A stretch of DNA of 64,000 nt from the NCBI RefSeq assembly GCF_016756495.1, contig NZ_AP023243.1, positions 4,158,501 to 4,222,500 on the forward strand. The letters run 5' to 3'. The position numbers and the translations under genes are program-made. Of the stretch, positions 42,016 through 51,836 are shown piece by piece; positions within the stretch are counted from its first letter, which is position 1; each line of letters begins with the position of its first letter. The DNA is from Mesorhizobium sp. 113-3-3 (lineage in GTDB: Bacteria; Pseudomonadota; Alphaproteobacteria; Rhizobiales; Rhizobiaceae). The notes under the pieces are model-generated. The model was not told the DNA's origin. It saw nothing but the letters and a program-made list of their open reading frames with translations, and made no database searches.

Positions 42016-42945
42016 ATGCGACTTGATCAACGCGGCGATTCGGCCCATTCGGGTATCATGACCGGCCACCAGGACGATTTCAGCCATCTCGACCGCGCCG
42101 GCCGCGCCACGGCTGACATCACGCGCAACCCACGTTTGACGGTCAATATCGTCGTCGGCGTAAGCATTCTGCTCGCCTGGCTGTTGTTGGCCACGATGGC
42201 GATTCGTGGCGCCGAGGCCGGGGGCAGCATGCCCGGCGACACTTTTCTGCGCGATCTGCCGCAGTTGCCGCTGCCCGATTTCCTGGAACGGTTCTTCGTG
42301 CTCTGCCTGTCGCCGGCGACGCTGGATGCCAGCGTCGTCCCGCGTGCCCTGGCGCTGATCCTGATGTGGTTCCTGATGGCGATCGCCGCAATGCTGCCAT
42401 CCGCGGCACCGATGATCCGCACCTATTGCGAGATCGCCGATACGGCCCGGATCAAGGGCGAGCCGGTCGTCCATCCGCTGATGCTCGTTGCCGGCTATCT
42501 CGGCGTTTGGCTCGCCGCCTCGATGCTGTTTTCGGCACTAACGCTCTTCGTGCACGCATTCGCCGCGTCGGGTGAAATCTACGATCCGCTGCTTGGCATT
42601 GCCGGCGCGCTCGCACTGCTGGTCGCTGGCCTTTATCAGTTCAGCGGCCTCAAGGAAGCTTGCCTGACGAAATGCCGCAATCCGTTCTCGATCCTGTTTT
42701 CGAACTGGAGCACCAGACCGATCCGCGTCTTCCGGCTTGGCGCCGCGCAAGGCATCTGGTGCCTCGGCTGCTGCTGGGCGCTGATGCTGGTTATGTTCGC
42801 CGTCGGTGTGATGAACATCTTCTGGATGGCGCTGATCGGCCTGTTCACCCTGATCGAAAAACAGACCACGGGACGTCTTCCAACCCGGCTGGCCGGTGCG
42901 ATACTGCTTGTCTGGGCAGCCGCGCTGCTAGTAATCTCGCTGTGA
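42016..42945 (+). CDS. DUF2182 predicted metal-binding membrane protein
   Basis: A 309-residue protein if the ATG at 42016 is used (42058 is an alternative). It has about six transmembrane segments. Family landmarks are a first helix with LLAWLLLATMAI, the central ALILMWFLMAIAAMLPSAAPMIRTY, and the end YQFSGLKEACLTKCRNP, a G-x-WCLGCCWALMLVMFAVGVMNIFWMALIGLFTLIEK block with Cys and Met that looks suited to copper or similar soft-metal ligands. The next gene, 14 bases downstream, encodes a DUF1326 protein with a Cys cluster; the pair is common. Metal transport or delivery is a prediction only. Confidence 0.88.
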   Translation: MRLDQRGDSAHSGIMTGHQDDFSHLDRAGRATADITRNPRLTVNIVVGVSILLAWLLLATMAIRGAEAGGSMPGDTFLRDLPQLPLPDFLERFFVLCLSPATLDASVVPRALALILMWFLMAIAAMLPSAAPMIRTYCEIADTARIKGEPVVHPLMLVAGYLGVWLAASMLFSALTLFVHAFAASGEIYDPLLGIAGALALLVAGLYQFSGLKEACLTKCRNPFSILFSNWSTRPIRVFRLGAAQGIWCLGCCWALMLVMFAVGVMNIFWMALIGLFTLIEKQTTGRLPTRLAGAILLVWAAALLVISL

Positions 42946-42959
42946 GTGGGGGAACTTCA

Positions 42960-43574
42960 ATGACAGATCAGGGCTGGGCGATGAAAGGAGAGCTCGTACT
43001 CTCCTGCAATTGCACGGTTTTTTGCCCCTGCGTGCTGTCGCTTGGCAGTCACCCTCCGACCGAGGGCTATTGCCAGACCTGGGCGGGCTTCCGTATCGAT
43101 GCCGGCCATTTCGGCGAAGTTGACCTGTCCGGCCTCAACCTTGGGCTGATCATGGAAATCCCCGGCTACATGAGCCGCGGCAACTGGACCGCCGGCCTCT
43201 TCATCGACAAACGCGCCTCGATCTACGCGGTCAAGGCCTTGACGAAGATCTTCACCGGCAAGGCCGGCGGAACCACATCGCTGCTGTCGATCCTGGTCGG
43301 AAAATTCCTGGGTGTCGAACAGGTGCCGATCACCTATGAGACACGGGACAAGACGCGTATCTTCCAGATACCGAAGATCATCGATGGCGCCGTCACCCCA
43401 ATCGCGGGCAAGGATCGCGAGAAGGATACGGTGATCACCAATTCGGAATACTGGATTGCGCCGGAGATCATCGTGGCGAGGTCCGACAAGAGCAAGATGC
43501 GAGCCTTTGGCCGCAACTGGAATTTTGCCGGCCGCTCGGCCGAAATCTGCAAGCTGGATTGGCGGGGCCCGTGA
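42960..43574 (+). CDS. DUF1326 Cys-cluster protein
   Basis: A 204-residue cytosolic protein starting at the ATG at 42960 with a G-rich site upstream. Near the N-terminus it carries SCNCTVFCPCVLS, a C-x-C-x3-C-x-C cluster well placed to bind a soft metal. The rest is the DUF1326 fold (GYCQTWAGFRIDAGHF, NWTAGLFIDKRAS, LVGKFLGVEQVPITYE). It is part of an operon with DUF2182 and, by overlap of its stop with the next start, with pcs. Confidence 0.9.
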   Translation: MTDQGWAMKGELVLSCNCTVFCPCVLSLGSHPPTEGYCQTWAGFRIDAGHFGEVDLSGLNLGLIMEIPGYMSRGNWTAGLFIDKRASIYAVKALTKIFTGKAGGTTSLLSILVGKFLGVEQVPITYETRDKTRIFQIPKIIDGAVTPIAGKDREKDTVITNSEYWIAPEIIVARSDKSKMRAFGRNWNFAGRSAEICKLDWRGP

Positions 43575-44404
43575 GCAAGAACACATCGGCCAGGAACATG
43601 GCGGCACGGAAAGCCGCCAAGAAAATCACGGACCGGATTCCGCGACCGAAGAAGAAGGTCACCTGGCCGCAGGCGAGGGCGTTCTCGGTCCATCTGCTGA
43701 CGGCGTCAGGCTCGTTCCTTGCCTTCCTGTCGCTGGTGGCGGCGAGTGAGGAACGCTGGACGGCGATGTTCTGGTGGCTCGGCCTGGCGCTGTTCGTCGA
43801 CGGCATCGACGGACCCATCGCCAGGAAGCTCGAGGTCAAGGAAATCCTGCCGACCTGGTCGGGCGAACTGCTCGACAACATCATCGACTACGTGACCTAT
43901 GTGCTGATCCCGGCCTTCGCGCTCTACCAGCGCGGCTTCATGGGCGAGGGCCTGTCGTTCCTGTCGGCGGCGATCATCGTCGTCTCCAGCGCGATCTATT
44001 ATGCCGACACCGGCATGAAAACGAAGGAGAATTTCTTCAAGGGATTCCCTGTTGTCTGGAACATGGTGGTGTTCACGCTGTTCGTCATCGAACCGGGACA
44101 ATGGGTGTCGTTCGCGGTGGTGGTGGTGGCCGGCATTCTGACGTTCGTCCCGATCAATTTCATTCATCCGGTGCGGGTCGTGCGGCTGCGGCCCATCAAT
44201 CTCACAATGACCCTTCTGTGGTGCGCCTTCGGTGCGCTTGCCCTTGCCCAGGCGGCGCTCGCCGCCTTCTACGACCAGATCGGCGTCCTGGGCGAACAGG
44301 TCAGCACTTTCATCAAGATCGGCATCACCATTACCGGGCTCTACCTGGCCTGCATCGGTGGCATCATGCAGTTCTTTCCAAATCTCGGCGCCAAAAAGGC
44401 CTGA
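43571..44404 (+). CDS. pcs: Phosphatidylcholine synthase
   Basis: About 277 residues from the GTG at 43571, overlapping the DUF1326 stop (GTGA); the ATG at 43598 with AGGA is an alternative. It makes phosphatidylcholine from CDP-diacylglycerol and choline in the inner membrane. The CDP-alcohol phosphotransferase motif DG-x2-G-x-AR-x8-G-x3-D-x3-D is present as DGIDGPIARKLEV...SGELLDNIID (about residues 80-108). About eight hydrophobic helices follow. The enzyme is typical for rhizobia and Brucella. The gene order DUF2182-DUF1326-pcs is unusual and suggests co-expression. Confidence 0.93.
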   Translation: MSKNTSARNMAARKAAKKITDRIPRPKKKVTWPQARAFSVHLLTASGSFLAFLSLVAASEERWTAMFWWLGLALFVDGIDGPIARKLEVKEILPTWSGELLDNIIDYVTYVLIPAFALYQRGFMGEGLSFLSAAIIVVSSAIYYADTGMKTKENFFKGFPVVWNMVVFTLFVIEPGQWVSFAVVVVAGILTFVPINFIHPVRVVRLRPINLTMTLLWCAFGALALAQAALAAFYDQIGVLGEQVSTFIKIGITITGLYLACIGGIMQFFPNLGAKKA

Positions 44405-44432
44405 TCAGCCGCTCCCAGAGGAATCCCAATCC

Positions 44433-45410
44433 ATGTCCAAAGCCATCCGCATCCACGCCCATGGCGGCCCGGAAGTTCTGACCTATGAGGACACCGAACC
44501 CGGCCGGCCTGGTTCCGGACAGATCCTGGTCCGGCATACGGCCATCGGCCTCAACTTCATCGATGTCTATCATCGCTCCGGTCTCTATCCGCCGCCCGGC
44601 GGTTTTCCGCTCATTCCCGGCAGCGAAGCCGCCGGCGTCGTGCTGGAAGTCGGTGAGGGCGTCGACTGGCTGAAGCCGGGTGATCGGATCGCCTATTCGA
44701 CTGGTGTCGGTGCCTATGCCGAGCAACGCGTCATCGCCGCCAGCCTCGTGGTCAAGATTCCAGAGGGCATCAGCGACGAGCAGGCGGCCGCGATGATGCT
44801 GAAAGGCATGACATCAGAATATTTGCTGCGCCGGACCTTCAAGGTGAAGGCGGGCGACACGATCCTGTTCCATGCGGCGGCCGGCGGCGTCGGGCTCATT
44901 CTGGGCCAGTGGGCGAAGCATCTGGGCGCAACCGTCATCGGCACGGCAAGCTCGACCGACAAGATCGAGCTCGCCAAGGCGCATGGTTTCGACCATGTCA
45001 TCAATTACAGGGAGCAGGACTTCGTCGCCGGCGTCACGGCCATCACCGGCGGCAAGAAATGCGACGTCGTTTACGATTCGGTGGGCAATGACACGTTCCC
45101 GGCCTCGCTCGACTGCCTGAAGCCGCTCGGCATGTTCGTCAGTTTCGGTCAGTCATCGGGACCGATCCCGCCCTTCTCGATGTCGTTGCTGGCGCAGAAA
45201 GGCTCGCTGTTCGTCACCAGGCCGACGCTGTTCGTCTACAACGCAAAACGCGAGGACCTCGATGCCTCCGCGGCCGCGCTGTTCGAGGTGGTGCTGAGCG
45301 GCGCCGTCAAGATCCAGATCAACCAGCGCTATGCGCTGAAGGATGCGGGCAAGGCGCATGCCGACCTTGAGGGTCGCAGGACCACGGGGACGACCATTCT
45401 CATCCCTTAG
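44433..45410 (+). CDS. Zinc-independent quinone oxidoreductase (NADPH)
   Basis: A 325-residue MDR-superfamily reductase from the ATG at 44433, with AGAGGA upstream. N-terminal IRIHAHGGPEVLTYEDTEPGRPG, then GLNFIDVYHRSGLYPPPGGFPLIPGSEAAGVV, the nucleotide-binding AAAGGVGLILGQWAKHLGATVIGTASS and the terminal LEGRRTTGTTILIP all match the Qor/zeta-crystallin group. It lacks zinc-ligand Cys/His. It reduces quinones one electron at a time; physiological substrate unknown. Separate promoter likely after the pcs operon. Confidence 0.93.
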   Translation: MSKAIRIHAHGGPEVLTYEDTEPGRPGSGQILVRHTAIGLNFIDVYHRSGLYPPPGGFPLIPGSEAAGVVLEVGEGVDWLKPGDRIAYSTGVGAYAEQRVIAASLVVKIPEGISDEQAAAMMLKGMTSEYLLRRTFKVKAGDTILFHAAAGGVGLILGQWAKHLGATVIGTASSTDKIELAKAHGFDHVINYREQDFVAGVTAITGGKKCDVVYDSVGNDTFPASLDCLKPLGMFVSFGQSSGPIPPFSMSLLAQKGSLFVTRPTLFVYNAKREDLDASAAALFEVVLSGAVKIQINQRYALKDAGKAHADLEGRRTTGTTILIP

Positions 45411-45555
45411 TCCCGCCAGGCTTGCTATCCCTTGAATTTCCGCTGAAATTCTTGAAGCTCTTTCAAGACGCGTGCCGCTTTCCGTTGAGAGCCGGCGGCG
45501 CCTACCATGCTTGCGGGAACACAGAACATATCTGGTGAACCAGATGGGAGGCACT

Positions 45556-47121
45556 GTGAGTGCAAATCATGATGGGGCGAACCTGCTCGAGGTTCGCGGC
45601 CTGACCAAGATATTCGGCACGTTGACGGCGTGCGACCATATCGACCTCAACATCGCCAAAGGTGAAATCCACGCGCTGCTCGGCGAGAACGGCGCCGGCA
45701 AGTCGACGCTGGTCAAGATGCTGTTCGGCTCGCTGGAGCCCAATTCCGGCGAGATTTTCTGGAACGGCCAGGCGGTGCGGATCACCAGCCCGGGCGCTGC
45801 CAAGAAACTCGGCATCGGCATGGTGTTCCAGCATTTTTCACTGTTCGAGGCGCTGACCGCGGCCGAGAACATCGCGCTTTCCCTGGACGACGGCTCGCCG
45901 ATCAGCAGCATCGCCGCGAAGGCGAGGGCGCTTTCCTACAGCTATGGCCTGCCGCTCGATCCGGACTCGCTTGTCGGCGATCTATCGGTCGGCGAACGCC
46001 AGCGCATCGAGATCATCCGCTGCCTGCTGCAGACGCCGCAACTCATCATCCTTGACGAGCCGACCTCGGTGCTGACGCCGCAGGAAGCCGACAAGCTGTT
46101 CGAGACGCTGGAGCGGCTGCGCTCGGAAGGCAAATCGATCCTCTACATTTCGCACCGGCTGGAAGAGGTCAAACGCATCTGCGACCGTGCCACCGTGTTG
46201 CGGCATGGCAAGGTGGTCGGTCACTGCAACCCGCGCGAGGAGACCGCCTCCTCGCTCGCCCGCATGATGGTCGGCAACGAGGTTCAGGCCGTGGTGCGGG
46301 CGCCGGTGGCGGGGATCGAAACCGCACAGCCGCTGCTCGAAATCCGAGGTCTCACCCGCAAACCGGCGACGCCGTTCTCCATTCCGCTCAAGAACATCAG
46401 CCTCAATGTCCGCGCCGGCGAGGTGATCGGCATTGCCGGTGTCGCCGGCAACGGCCAGGGCGAATTCTTCGAATCCGTCTCCGGCGAAGTGTTGCAACAG
46501 GATGCCGCCTCGGTGCGCATCCGCGGCAAGGATGCCGGCGGCCTCACCATCACCGGACGGCGCCTGCTGGGCGCCGCCTTCGTGCCGGAAGAGCGCCTCG
46601 GCCATGGTGCCGCACCGCGCATGAAACTCTCGGAAAACCTGCTTCTGTCGCGCCATGCCACCGACGGCAAGGCTTTTGTCGGCGCCGGCGGGATGGTCAA
46701 GAGCGGCGCCATCTACGCTGCCTCCCAACGTATCATCGAGGCGATGGACGTGCGCAAGAGCGCGCCGGATCCGGAAGCGGCGGCACTGTCCGGCGGAAAC
46801 CTGCAGAAATTCATCGTCGGCCGCGAACTCGACCGGCGGCCAAGCGTCATGGTGGTGAACCAGCCGACCTGGGGCGTCGACGCCGGCGCCGCCGCCCATA
46901 TCCGGCAGGCGCTGATCGAGCTGTCGCGCAGCGGATCGGCGGTGCTGGTGATCAGCCAGGATCTCGACGAGCTGTTCGAAATATCGGACGCGATCGCGGT
47001 CATGCACAATGGCGAACTGTCCAAGCCGATGCCGATCGCCGAAGCGACCTTCGAGAAGGTCGGCCTGCTGATGGGCGGCGCCGAACCCGGCCACGCCGAA
47101 CACACGCTGGAGACGGCATGA
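45556..47121 (+). CDS. BMP-type nucleoside/simple sugar ABC transporter, ATP-binding protein
   Basis: About 521 residues from the GTG at 45556, five bases after GGGAGG; the ATG at 45544 is less likely because it overlaps the site. Two ATPase domains: the first with Walker A LLGENGAGKSTLVK, signature LSVGERQRIEI and Walker B LIILDEPTSVL; the second lacks a normal Walker A (IAGVAGNGQGEFFE) and has LSGGNLQKFIVGREL, as in RbsA/MglA-type and BmpA-associated proteins. It energises the two permeases downstream. The stop overlaps the next start (ATGA). Confidence 0.94.
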   Translation: MSANHDGANLLEVRGLTKIFGTLTACDHIDLNIAKGEIHALLGENGAGKSTLVKMLFGSLEPNSGEIFWNGQAVRITSPGAAKKLGIGMVFQHFSLFEALTAAENIALSLDDGSPISSIAAKARALSYSYGLPLDPDSLVGDLSVGERQRIEIIRCLLQTPQLIILDEPTSVLTPQEADKLFETLERLRSEGKSILYISHRLEEVKRICDRATVLRHGKVVGHCNPREETASSLARMMVGNEVQAVVRAPVAGIETAQPLLEIRGLTRKPATPFSIPLKNISLNVRAGEVIGIAGVAGNGQGEFFESVSGEVLQQDAASVRIRGKDAGGLTITGRRLLGAAFVPEERLGHGAAPRMKLSENLLLSRHATDGKAFVGAGGMVKSGAIYAASQRIIEAMDVRKSAPDPEAAALSGGNLQKFIVGRELDRRPSVMVVNQPTWGVDAGAAAHIRQALIELSRSGSAVLVISQDLDELFEISDAIAVMHNGELSKPMPIAEATFEKVGLLMGGAEPGHAEHTLETA

Positions 47122-48248
47122 TGCGCCTCGAACTCGTCAAACGCCCGCAGCGCTCCGCGCTGTTTTCGGCCCTGTCGCCGTTCATCGCCTTCGCGCTGAC
47201 GATCATCGCCGGGGCCATCATGTTCGCGCTGCTCGGGGTCAACCCGTTGACCGCGTTCCGGATCTATTTCGTCGAACCGGTCAGCCAGGTCTGGCAGCTG
47301 CATGAGCTGGCGATCAAGGCGGCGCCGCTGATCCTGATCGCGGTCGGCCTGTCGGTCTGCTACAAGGCCAACATCTGGAACATCGGCGCCGAGGGCCAGT
47401 TCGTCTTCGGCGCCATCTTCGGCTCCGCCATTCCGGTGCTGTTTCCGCAGTTCGAAGGGCCGCTGGTGCTGCCGCTGATGCTTTTGCTCGGCATGGTCGG
47501 CGGCGCGGCCTATGCGGCGATCCCCGCGTTTCTGAAGACCCGTTTCAACACCAACGAGATCCTGACCAGCCTCATGCTGGTCTATGTGGCCCAGCTCTTC
47601 CTCGACTGGCTGGTGCGCGGCCCCTGGCGCGATCCGCAGGGCCATGGTTTCCCACAGACGATCCAGTTCGGCGACTCCGCCGTGCTGCCTGAGTTGATGC
47701 CGGATGCCGGACGCGCCAACTGGGGCTTTGTCTTTGCGCTGGTTGCCGCGGTGCTAATCTCGATCCTGATGGGCAGCATGCTCAAGGGCTTCGAGGTGCG
47801 CGTGCTGGGCTCCAGCCCGCGGGCAGGGCGCTTCGCCGGCTTCGGCCTCAACCGAATGGTGTTCTTCGCCTTCCTGCTGTCGGGTGCGCTGGCCGGCCTT
47901 GCCGGCATTTCGGAAGTCTCCGGCGCCATCGGGCAATTGCAGCCGGTGATCTCGCCCGGTTACGGCTTCACCGCCATCATCGTGGCGTTCCTCGGCCGCC
48001 TCAATCCGCTCGGCATCATCGCCGCCGGCCTCGTACTGGCGTTGACCTATCTCGGCGGTGAGGCGGTGCAAAGCGCGCTCGGCATTTCCGACAAGGTGGC
48101 GCGGGTGTTCCAGGGCATGCTTTTGTTCTTCGTGCTCGGCTGCGACACGCTCATCCACTACCGCATCCGCCTGATCGGCCTGGCGCTGACGAAACAAGAA
48201 GGCGCGGCAAAGCTCGAAGCCGCGCCGAAGTTGAAGGAAGCCCGCTGA
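47118..48248 (+). CDS. BMP-type ABC transporter permease 1
   Basis: A 376-residue inner-membrane permease starting in the overlap ATGA at 47118. About ten hydrophobic helices; conserved loop VGLSVCYKANIWNIGAEGQFVFGAIFGSA and FNTNEILTSLMLVYVAQLFLDWL match the BPD_transp_2 family. With the next gene it forms the membrane channel. The C-terminus is Lys/Glu/Ala-rich. Confidence 0.94.
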   Translation: MMRLELVKRPQRSALFSALSPFIAFALTIIAGAIMFALLGVNPLTAFRIYFVEPVSQVWQLHELAIKAAPLILIAVGLSVCYKANIWNIGAEGQFVFGAIFGSAIPVLFPQFEGPLVLPLMLLLGMVGGAAYAAIPAFLKTRFNTNEILTSLMLVYVAQLFLDWLVRGPWRDPQGHGFPQTIQFGDSAVLPELMPDAGRANWGFVFALVAAVLISILMGSMLKGFEVRVLGSSPRAGRFAGFGLNRMVFFAFLLSGALAGLAGISEVSGAIGQLQPVISPGYGFTAIIVAFLGRLNPLGIIAAGLVLALTYLGGEAVQSALGISDKVARVFQGMLLFFVLGCDTLIHYRIRLIGLALTKQEGAAKLEAAPKLKEAR

Positions 48249-49168
48249 TGGACATCACCGTCAACATCCTCCTGACCATCGCAACCGCCGCCACGCCGCT
48301 GTTGATCGCGGCGATCGGCGAACTGGTGGTCGAGCGCTCCGGCGTGCTCAATCTCGGTGTCGAAGGCATGATGATAATGGGCGCGGTCGGCGGCTTCGGG
48401 GCCGGCTATCTGACCGGCTCGCCCTGGATCGGCCTTTTGGCGGCGATCGCCATGGGGGCGGTGTTCTCACTGCTGTTTGCCGTCATGACGCTGTCGCTGG
48501 CCACCAACCAGGTGGCGACCGGCCTGTCGCTGACGCTGCTCGGCCTCGGCCTCTCCGGCATGATCGGCACCAGCTTCGTCGGCCAGCCCGGTGTCAGGCT
48601 GCCCAATCTCGACATTCCCGGCCTGAGCTCCATCCCGGTCGTGGGCAAGCTGCTGTTCGGCCAGGATCCGGTGTTCTACATCTCGATCGCGCTGACCGCC
48701 GCCGTCATGTGGTTCCTGTTCAAGACGCGCACCGGCCTCACGCTGCGCTCGATCGGCGACAGCCACACCTCGGCGCATGCGCTCGGCATCAAGGTCATCC
48801 GCTACCGCTATCTGGCGGTGATCTTCGGCGGCGCCTGCGCCGGTCTGGCCGGCGGCCATCTGTCGCTGGTCTACACGCCGCAATGGGTCGAGAACATGAC
48901 CGCGGGCCGCGGCTGGATCGCGCTGGCGCTCGTGGTGTTCGCGTCGTGGCGGCCGTGGCGGGTGCTGGCTGGCGCCTACATCTTCGGCGCGGTGTGGATA
49001 GGCCAGCTTCATGCACAGGCTTTTGGCATTCCGGTGCCCTCGCAGATGCTTTCTTCTCTGCCCTATCTGGCAACCGTCGTGGTTCTCGTTCTAATCTCGC
49101 GCAACAAGCGTCTGACGATGATGAACACGCCGGCATCCCTGGGGCAGCCATTCGTTCCGGATCGTTGA
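48248..49168 (+). CDS. BMP-type ABC transporter permease 2
   Basis: A 306-residue permease, its ATG sharing one base with the stop of permease 1. Conserved segment [28 protein letters not shown] is the hallmark; later [71 protein letters not shown]. Belongs to the same BPD_transp_2 type. Part of a four-gene operon. Confidence 0.94.
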   Translation: MDITVNILLTIATAATPLLIAAIGELVVERSGVLNLGVEGMMIMGAVGGFGAGYLTGSPWIGLLAAIAMGAVFSLLFAVMTLSLATNQVATGLSLTLLGLGLSGMIGTSFVGQPGVRLPNLDIPGLSSIPVVGKLLFGQDPVFYISIALTAAVMWFLFKTRTGLTLRSIGDSHTSAHALGIKVIRYRYLAVIFGGACAGLAGGHLSLVYTPQWVENMTAGRGWIALALVVFASWRPWRVLAGAYIFGAVWIGQLHAQAFGIPVPSQMLSSLPYLATVVVLVLISRNKRLTMMNTPASLGQPFVPDR

Positions 49169-49219
49169 CAAAAACAAAAAGACGGGAAGCTCCAAGGCTT
49201 AACACAGAGAGGTAACACG

Positions 49220-50287
49220 ATGAAAAAACTGCTTATTGCCCTGATGACGACGACAGCGGCATTGTCGCTGGCCGCGTCCGCGGAGGCTGCCGACAAGTTG
49301 AAGGCCTGCTGGGTCTATACCGGCCCGATCGGCGATTTCGGCTATTCCTACCAGCACGACCAGGGCCGGCTCGAGGTTGAGAAGGCGCTCGGCGACAAGG
49401 TCGAGACTGCCTATCTGGAGAATGTCTCCGAGGGTCCCGACGCCGACCGTGCTTTCGAGCGCCTGGCGCGCGAAGGCTGCAAGCTCATCTTCGGCACCTC
49501 GTTCGGCTTCATGGATGCCGAAGTGAAGGTCGCCAAGAAGTTTCCGAAAGTGATGTTCGAGCACGCCACCGGCTACAAGACCGGTGACAATCTCGGCATC
49601 TACAATGCCCGCTTCTATGAAGGCCGTTACGTGCTCGGCCAGATCGCCGCCAAGGAATCGAAATCCGGCGTCGCCGGCTACATCGTCTCTTTCCCGATTC
49701 CCGAAGTGGTGATGGGCATCAACTCCTTCATGCTCGGCGCGCAGTCGATCAACCCGAACTTCAAGGCCAAGATCGTCTGGGTCAATTCGTGGTTCGATCC
49801 GGGCAAGGAAGCCGACGCCGCCAAGGCGCTGTTCGACCAGGGCGCCGACATCATCGTCCAGCACACCGATTCGACCGCCGCGCTGCAGGTGGCCGAGGAG
49901 CGCAAGTTGCACGGCTTCGGCCAGTCGTCCGACATGATCAAGTTCGCGCCGAATGCGCAGCTGACCTCGTTGACCGACGAATGGGGGCCCTACTACATCA
50001 GCCGCGTGCAGGCAGCCATCGACGGCACCTGGAAGCCGGACAATGTCTGGCTCGGCATCAAGGACGGCGCGGTCAAGCTCGCGCCCTACACCAACATGCC
50101 CGACGACGTGAAGGCGATGGCCGAGGCGACCGAGAAGAAGATCGCCGGCGGCTGGAACCCCTTCACCGGACCGATCGCCAAGCAGGACGGGTCGGCGTGG
50201 CTGAAGGACGGTGAAGTGGCCGACGACGGCACGCTGCTCGGCATGAACTTCTACGTGAAGGGCGTCGACGACAAGCTGCCGCAGTAA
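49220..50287 (+). CDS. BMP/BmpA-type nucleoside-binding protein of the ABC transporter
   Basis: A 355-residue protein with a signal peptide cleaved at AEA-A (about residue 23). The Bmp (Med/TmpC) fold has ACWVYTGPIGDFGYSYQHDQGRLEVEKALG, SEGPDADRAFERLAREGCKLIFGTSFGFMDA, VFEHATGYKTGDN-type segments and SLTDEWGPYYISRVQAAIDGTWKPD. Binding of purine nucleosides is known for several members; the ligand here is inferred. An AGAGAGG site lies just before the ATG. It is last in the operon, after a 51-base gap, and is followed by a strong terminator. Confidence 0.94.
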   Translation: MKKLLIALMTTTAALSLAASAEAADKLKACWVYTGPIGDFGYSYQHDQGRLEVEKALGDKVETAYLENVSEGPDADRAFERLAREGCKLIFGTSFGFMDAEVKVAKKFPKVMFEHATGYKTGDNLGIYNARFYEGRYVLGQIAAKESKSGVAGYIVSFPIPEVVMGINSFMLGAQSINPNFKAKIVWVNSWFDPGKEADAAKALFDQGADIIVQHTDSTAALQVAEERKLHGFGQSSDMIKFAPNAQLTSLTDEWGPYYISRVQAAIDGTWKPDNVWLGIKDGAVKLAPYTNMPDDVKAMAEATEKKIAGGWNPFTGPIAKQDGSAWLKDGEVADDGTLLGMNFYVKGVDDKLPQ

Positions 50288-50303
50288 ACTGCGCACCCGA
50301 ATA

Positions 50304-50331
50304 GGAAAGGGCGCCGCGAGGCGCCCTTTCC
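50304..50331. terminator. Strong bidirectional terminator between the BMP operon and rimO
   Basis: GGAAAGGGCGCC (50304-50315), GCGA tetraloop, GGCGCCCTTTCC (50320-50331). A perfect 12-bp stem, 16 bases after the end of the binding protein gene and 28 bases after the rimO stop, fits the convergent genes. Confidence 0.88.
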
Positions 50332-50358
50332 ATTTGTCTGGAGAAACCGACTGAAGGC

Positions 50359-51672
50359 TCAGACAGCCGAACCGTAGAGGTCATAGGCGTCGGCACGGTC
50401 GATCTTGACGGTGACGATGTCGCCTTGGCGCAGCGGACGGCGCGACTGGATGTGGACCGAGCCGTCGATCTCCGGCGCATCATATTTGGTGCGGCCCTTT
50501 GCCGAGGTGCCGTGCGCCTCGTCGATCAGCACCGGCAGGCGCTTACCGACTTTCTTTGCGAGCTGCGTCGCCGAAATCTTCTGCTGGCGCTGCATGAAGC
50601 GGTGCCAGCGTGCTTCCTTGATGTCCTGCGGCACCTGCTCGAGGCCGAGATCGTTGGAACGGGCGCCCTTGACCGGTTCGTATTTGAAGCAGCCGGCGCG
50701 ATCGATCTTGGCCTCGTCCAGCCAGTCGAGCAGCATCTCGAAATCCTCGTCCGTCTCGCCAGGGAAGCCGACGATGAAGGTCGAGCGGATGGCAAGGTCA
50801 GGGCACACGTCGCGCCAGCCGCGAATGCGCTCCAGTGTCTTTTCGCCATGCGCCGGCCGGCGCATGTTCTTCAGCACCTGTGGCGAAGCATGCTGGAACG
50901 GGATGTCGAGATAGGGGAGGATTTTTCCTTCGGCCATCAGCGGGATGACATCGGCGACATGCGGGTAGGGGTAAACATAGTGCATACGCACCCAGATGCC
51001 GAGCTTGCCCAGTTCCTCCGACAGATCGAGGAATTTCGCACGCACTTCACGGTCGCCGAACATCGACGTCTGGTACTTGATGTCGATGCCGTAGGCGCTC
51101 GTGTCCTGCGAGATGACGAGCAGTTCCTTGACGCCGGCCTTGGCCAGTTTTTCGGCCTCGCGCAGCACATCTGCCGCCGGGCGCGAAACGAGGTCGCCAC
51201 GCAGTGCGGGGATGATGCAGAAGGTGCAGCGGTTGTTGCAGCCTTCCGAGATCTTGAGATAGGCATAGTGGCGCGGTGTCAGCTTGACACCCTGCGGCGG
51301 CAGCAGGTCGATATAGGGATCGTGCGAGGGAGGGGCTGCCTCATGCACGGCTGCCATGACGCTCTCATAGGCCTGCGGCCCGGTGATCGCCAGCACGTTG
51401 GGGTGCTTCTCGCGGATGACGTCCGGCTCGGCGCCGAGGCAGCCGGTGACGATGACCCTGCCGTTTTCCGAGAGCGCCGAACCGATGGCGTTCAGCGACT
51501 CGTCGCGGGCGGAATCCAGGAAACCGCAGGTGTTGACCACGACGAGATCGGCGCCGTCATGCTTGCGGGCGATCTCATAGCCTTCGGCGCGCAGGCGCGT
51601 GATGATGCGCTCTGAATCCACGAGCGCCTTCGGGCATCCAAGGCTGACGAAACTGACGCGAGGGGCGGACAT
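50359..51672 (-). CDS. rimO: Ribosomal protein S12 methylthiotransferase RimO
   Basis: About 437 residues from the ATG at 51670-51672 (a TTG two codons upstream is also possible). It adds a methylthio group to Asp88 of ribosomal protein S12. N-terminal UPF0004 domain has the three Cys in [23 protein letters not shown] and [11 protein letters not shown]; the radical-SAM motif is [12 protein letters not shown] (about 148-159), and a C-terminal TRAM domain follows near 375-437. Family assignment is clear from the motif order. It is convergent with the BMP operon and separated from terC by about 160 bases. Confidence 0.96.
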   Translation of the reverse strand: MSAPRVSFVSLGCPKALVDSERIITRLRAEGYEIARKHDGADLVVVNTCGFLDSARDESLNAIGSALSENGRVIVTGCLGAEPDVIREKHPNVLAITGPQAYESVMAAVHEAAPPSHDPYIDLLPPQGVKLTPRHYAYLKISEGCNNRCTFCIIPALRGDLVSRPAADVLREAEKLAKAGVKELLVISQDTSAYGIDIKYQTSMFGDREVRAKFLDLSEELGKLGIWVRMHYVYPYPHVADVIPLMAEGKILPYLDIPFQHASPQVLKNMRRPAHGEKTLERIRGWRDVCPDLAIRSTFIVGFPGETDEDFEMLLDWLDEAKIDRAGCFKYEPVKGARSNDLGLEQVPQDIKEARWHRFMQRQQKISATQLAKKVGKRLPVLIDEAHGTSAKGRTKYDAPEIDGSVHIQSRRPLRQGDIVTVKIDRADAYDLYGSAV

Positions 51673-51836
51673 AGGCAAGTTTCCAATGGGGGCACGGGCC
51701 GAAACGCTGGTCCGGCCTCAAATCGCTGTAAATGTCGGTCTGTGGCGCATGGCAGGAGCCAATACGCGCGGCGCAATAGCACGGGTTGGCCAATCAAGCA
51801 AACCGGCGGACAGGCTGGTCCACGCCATCAGGGGGC

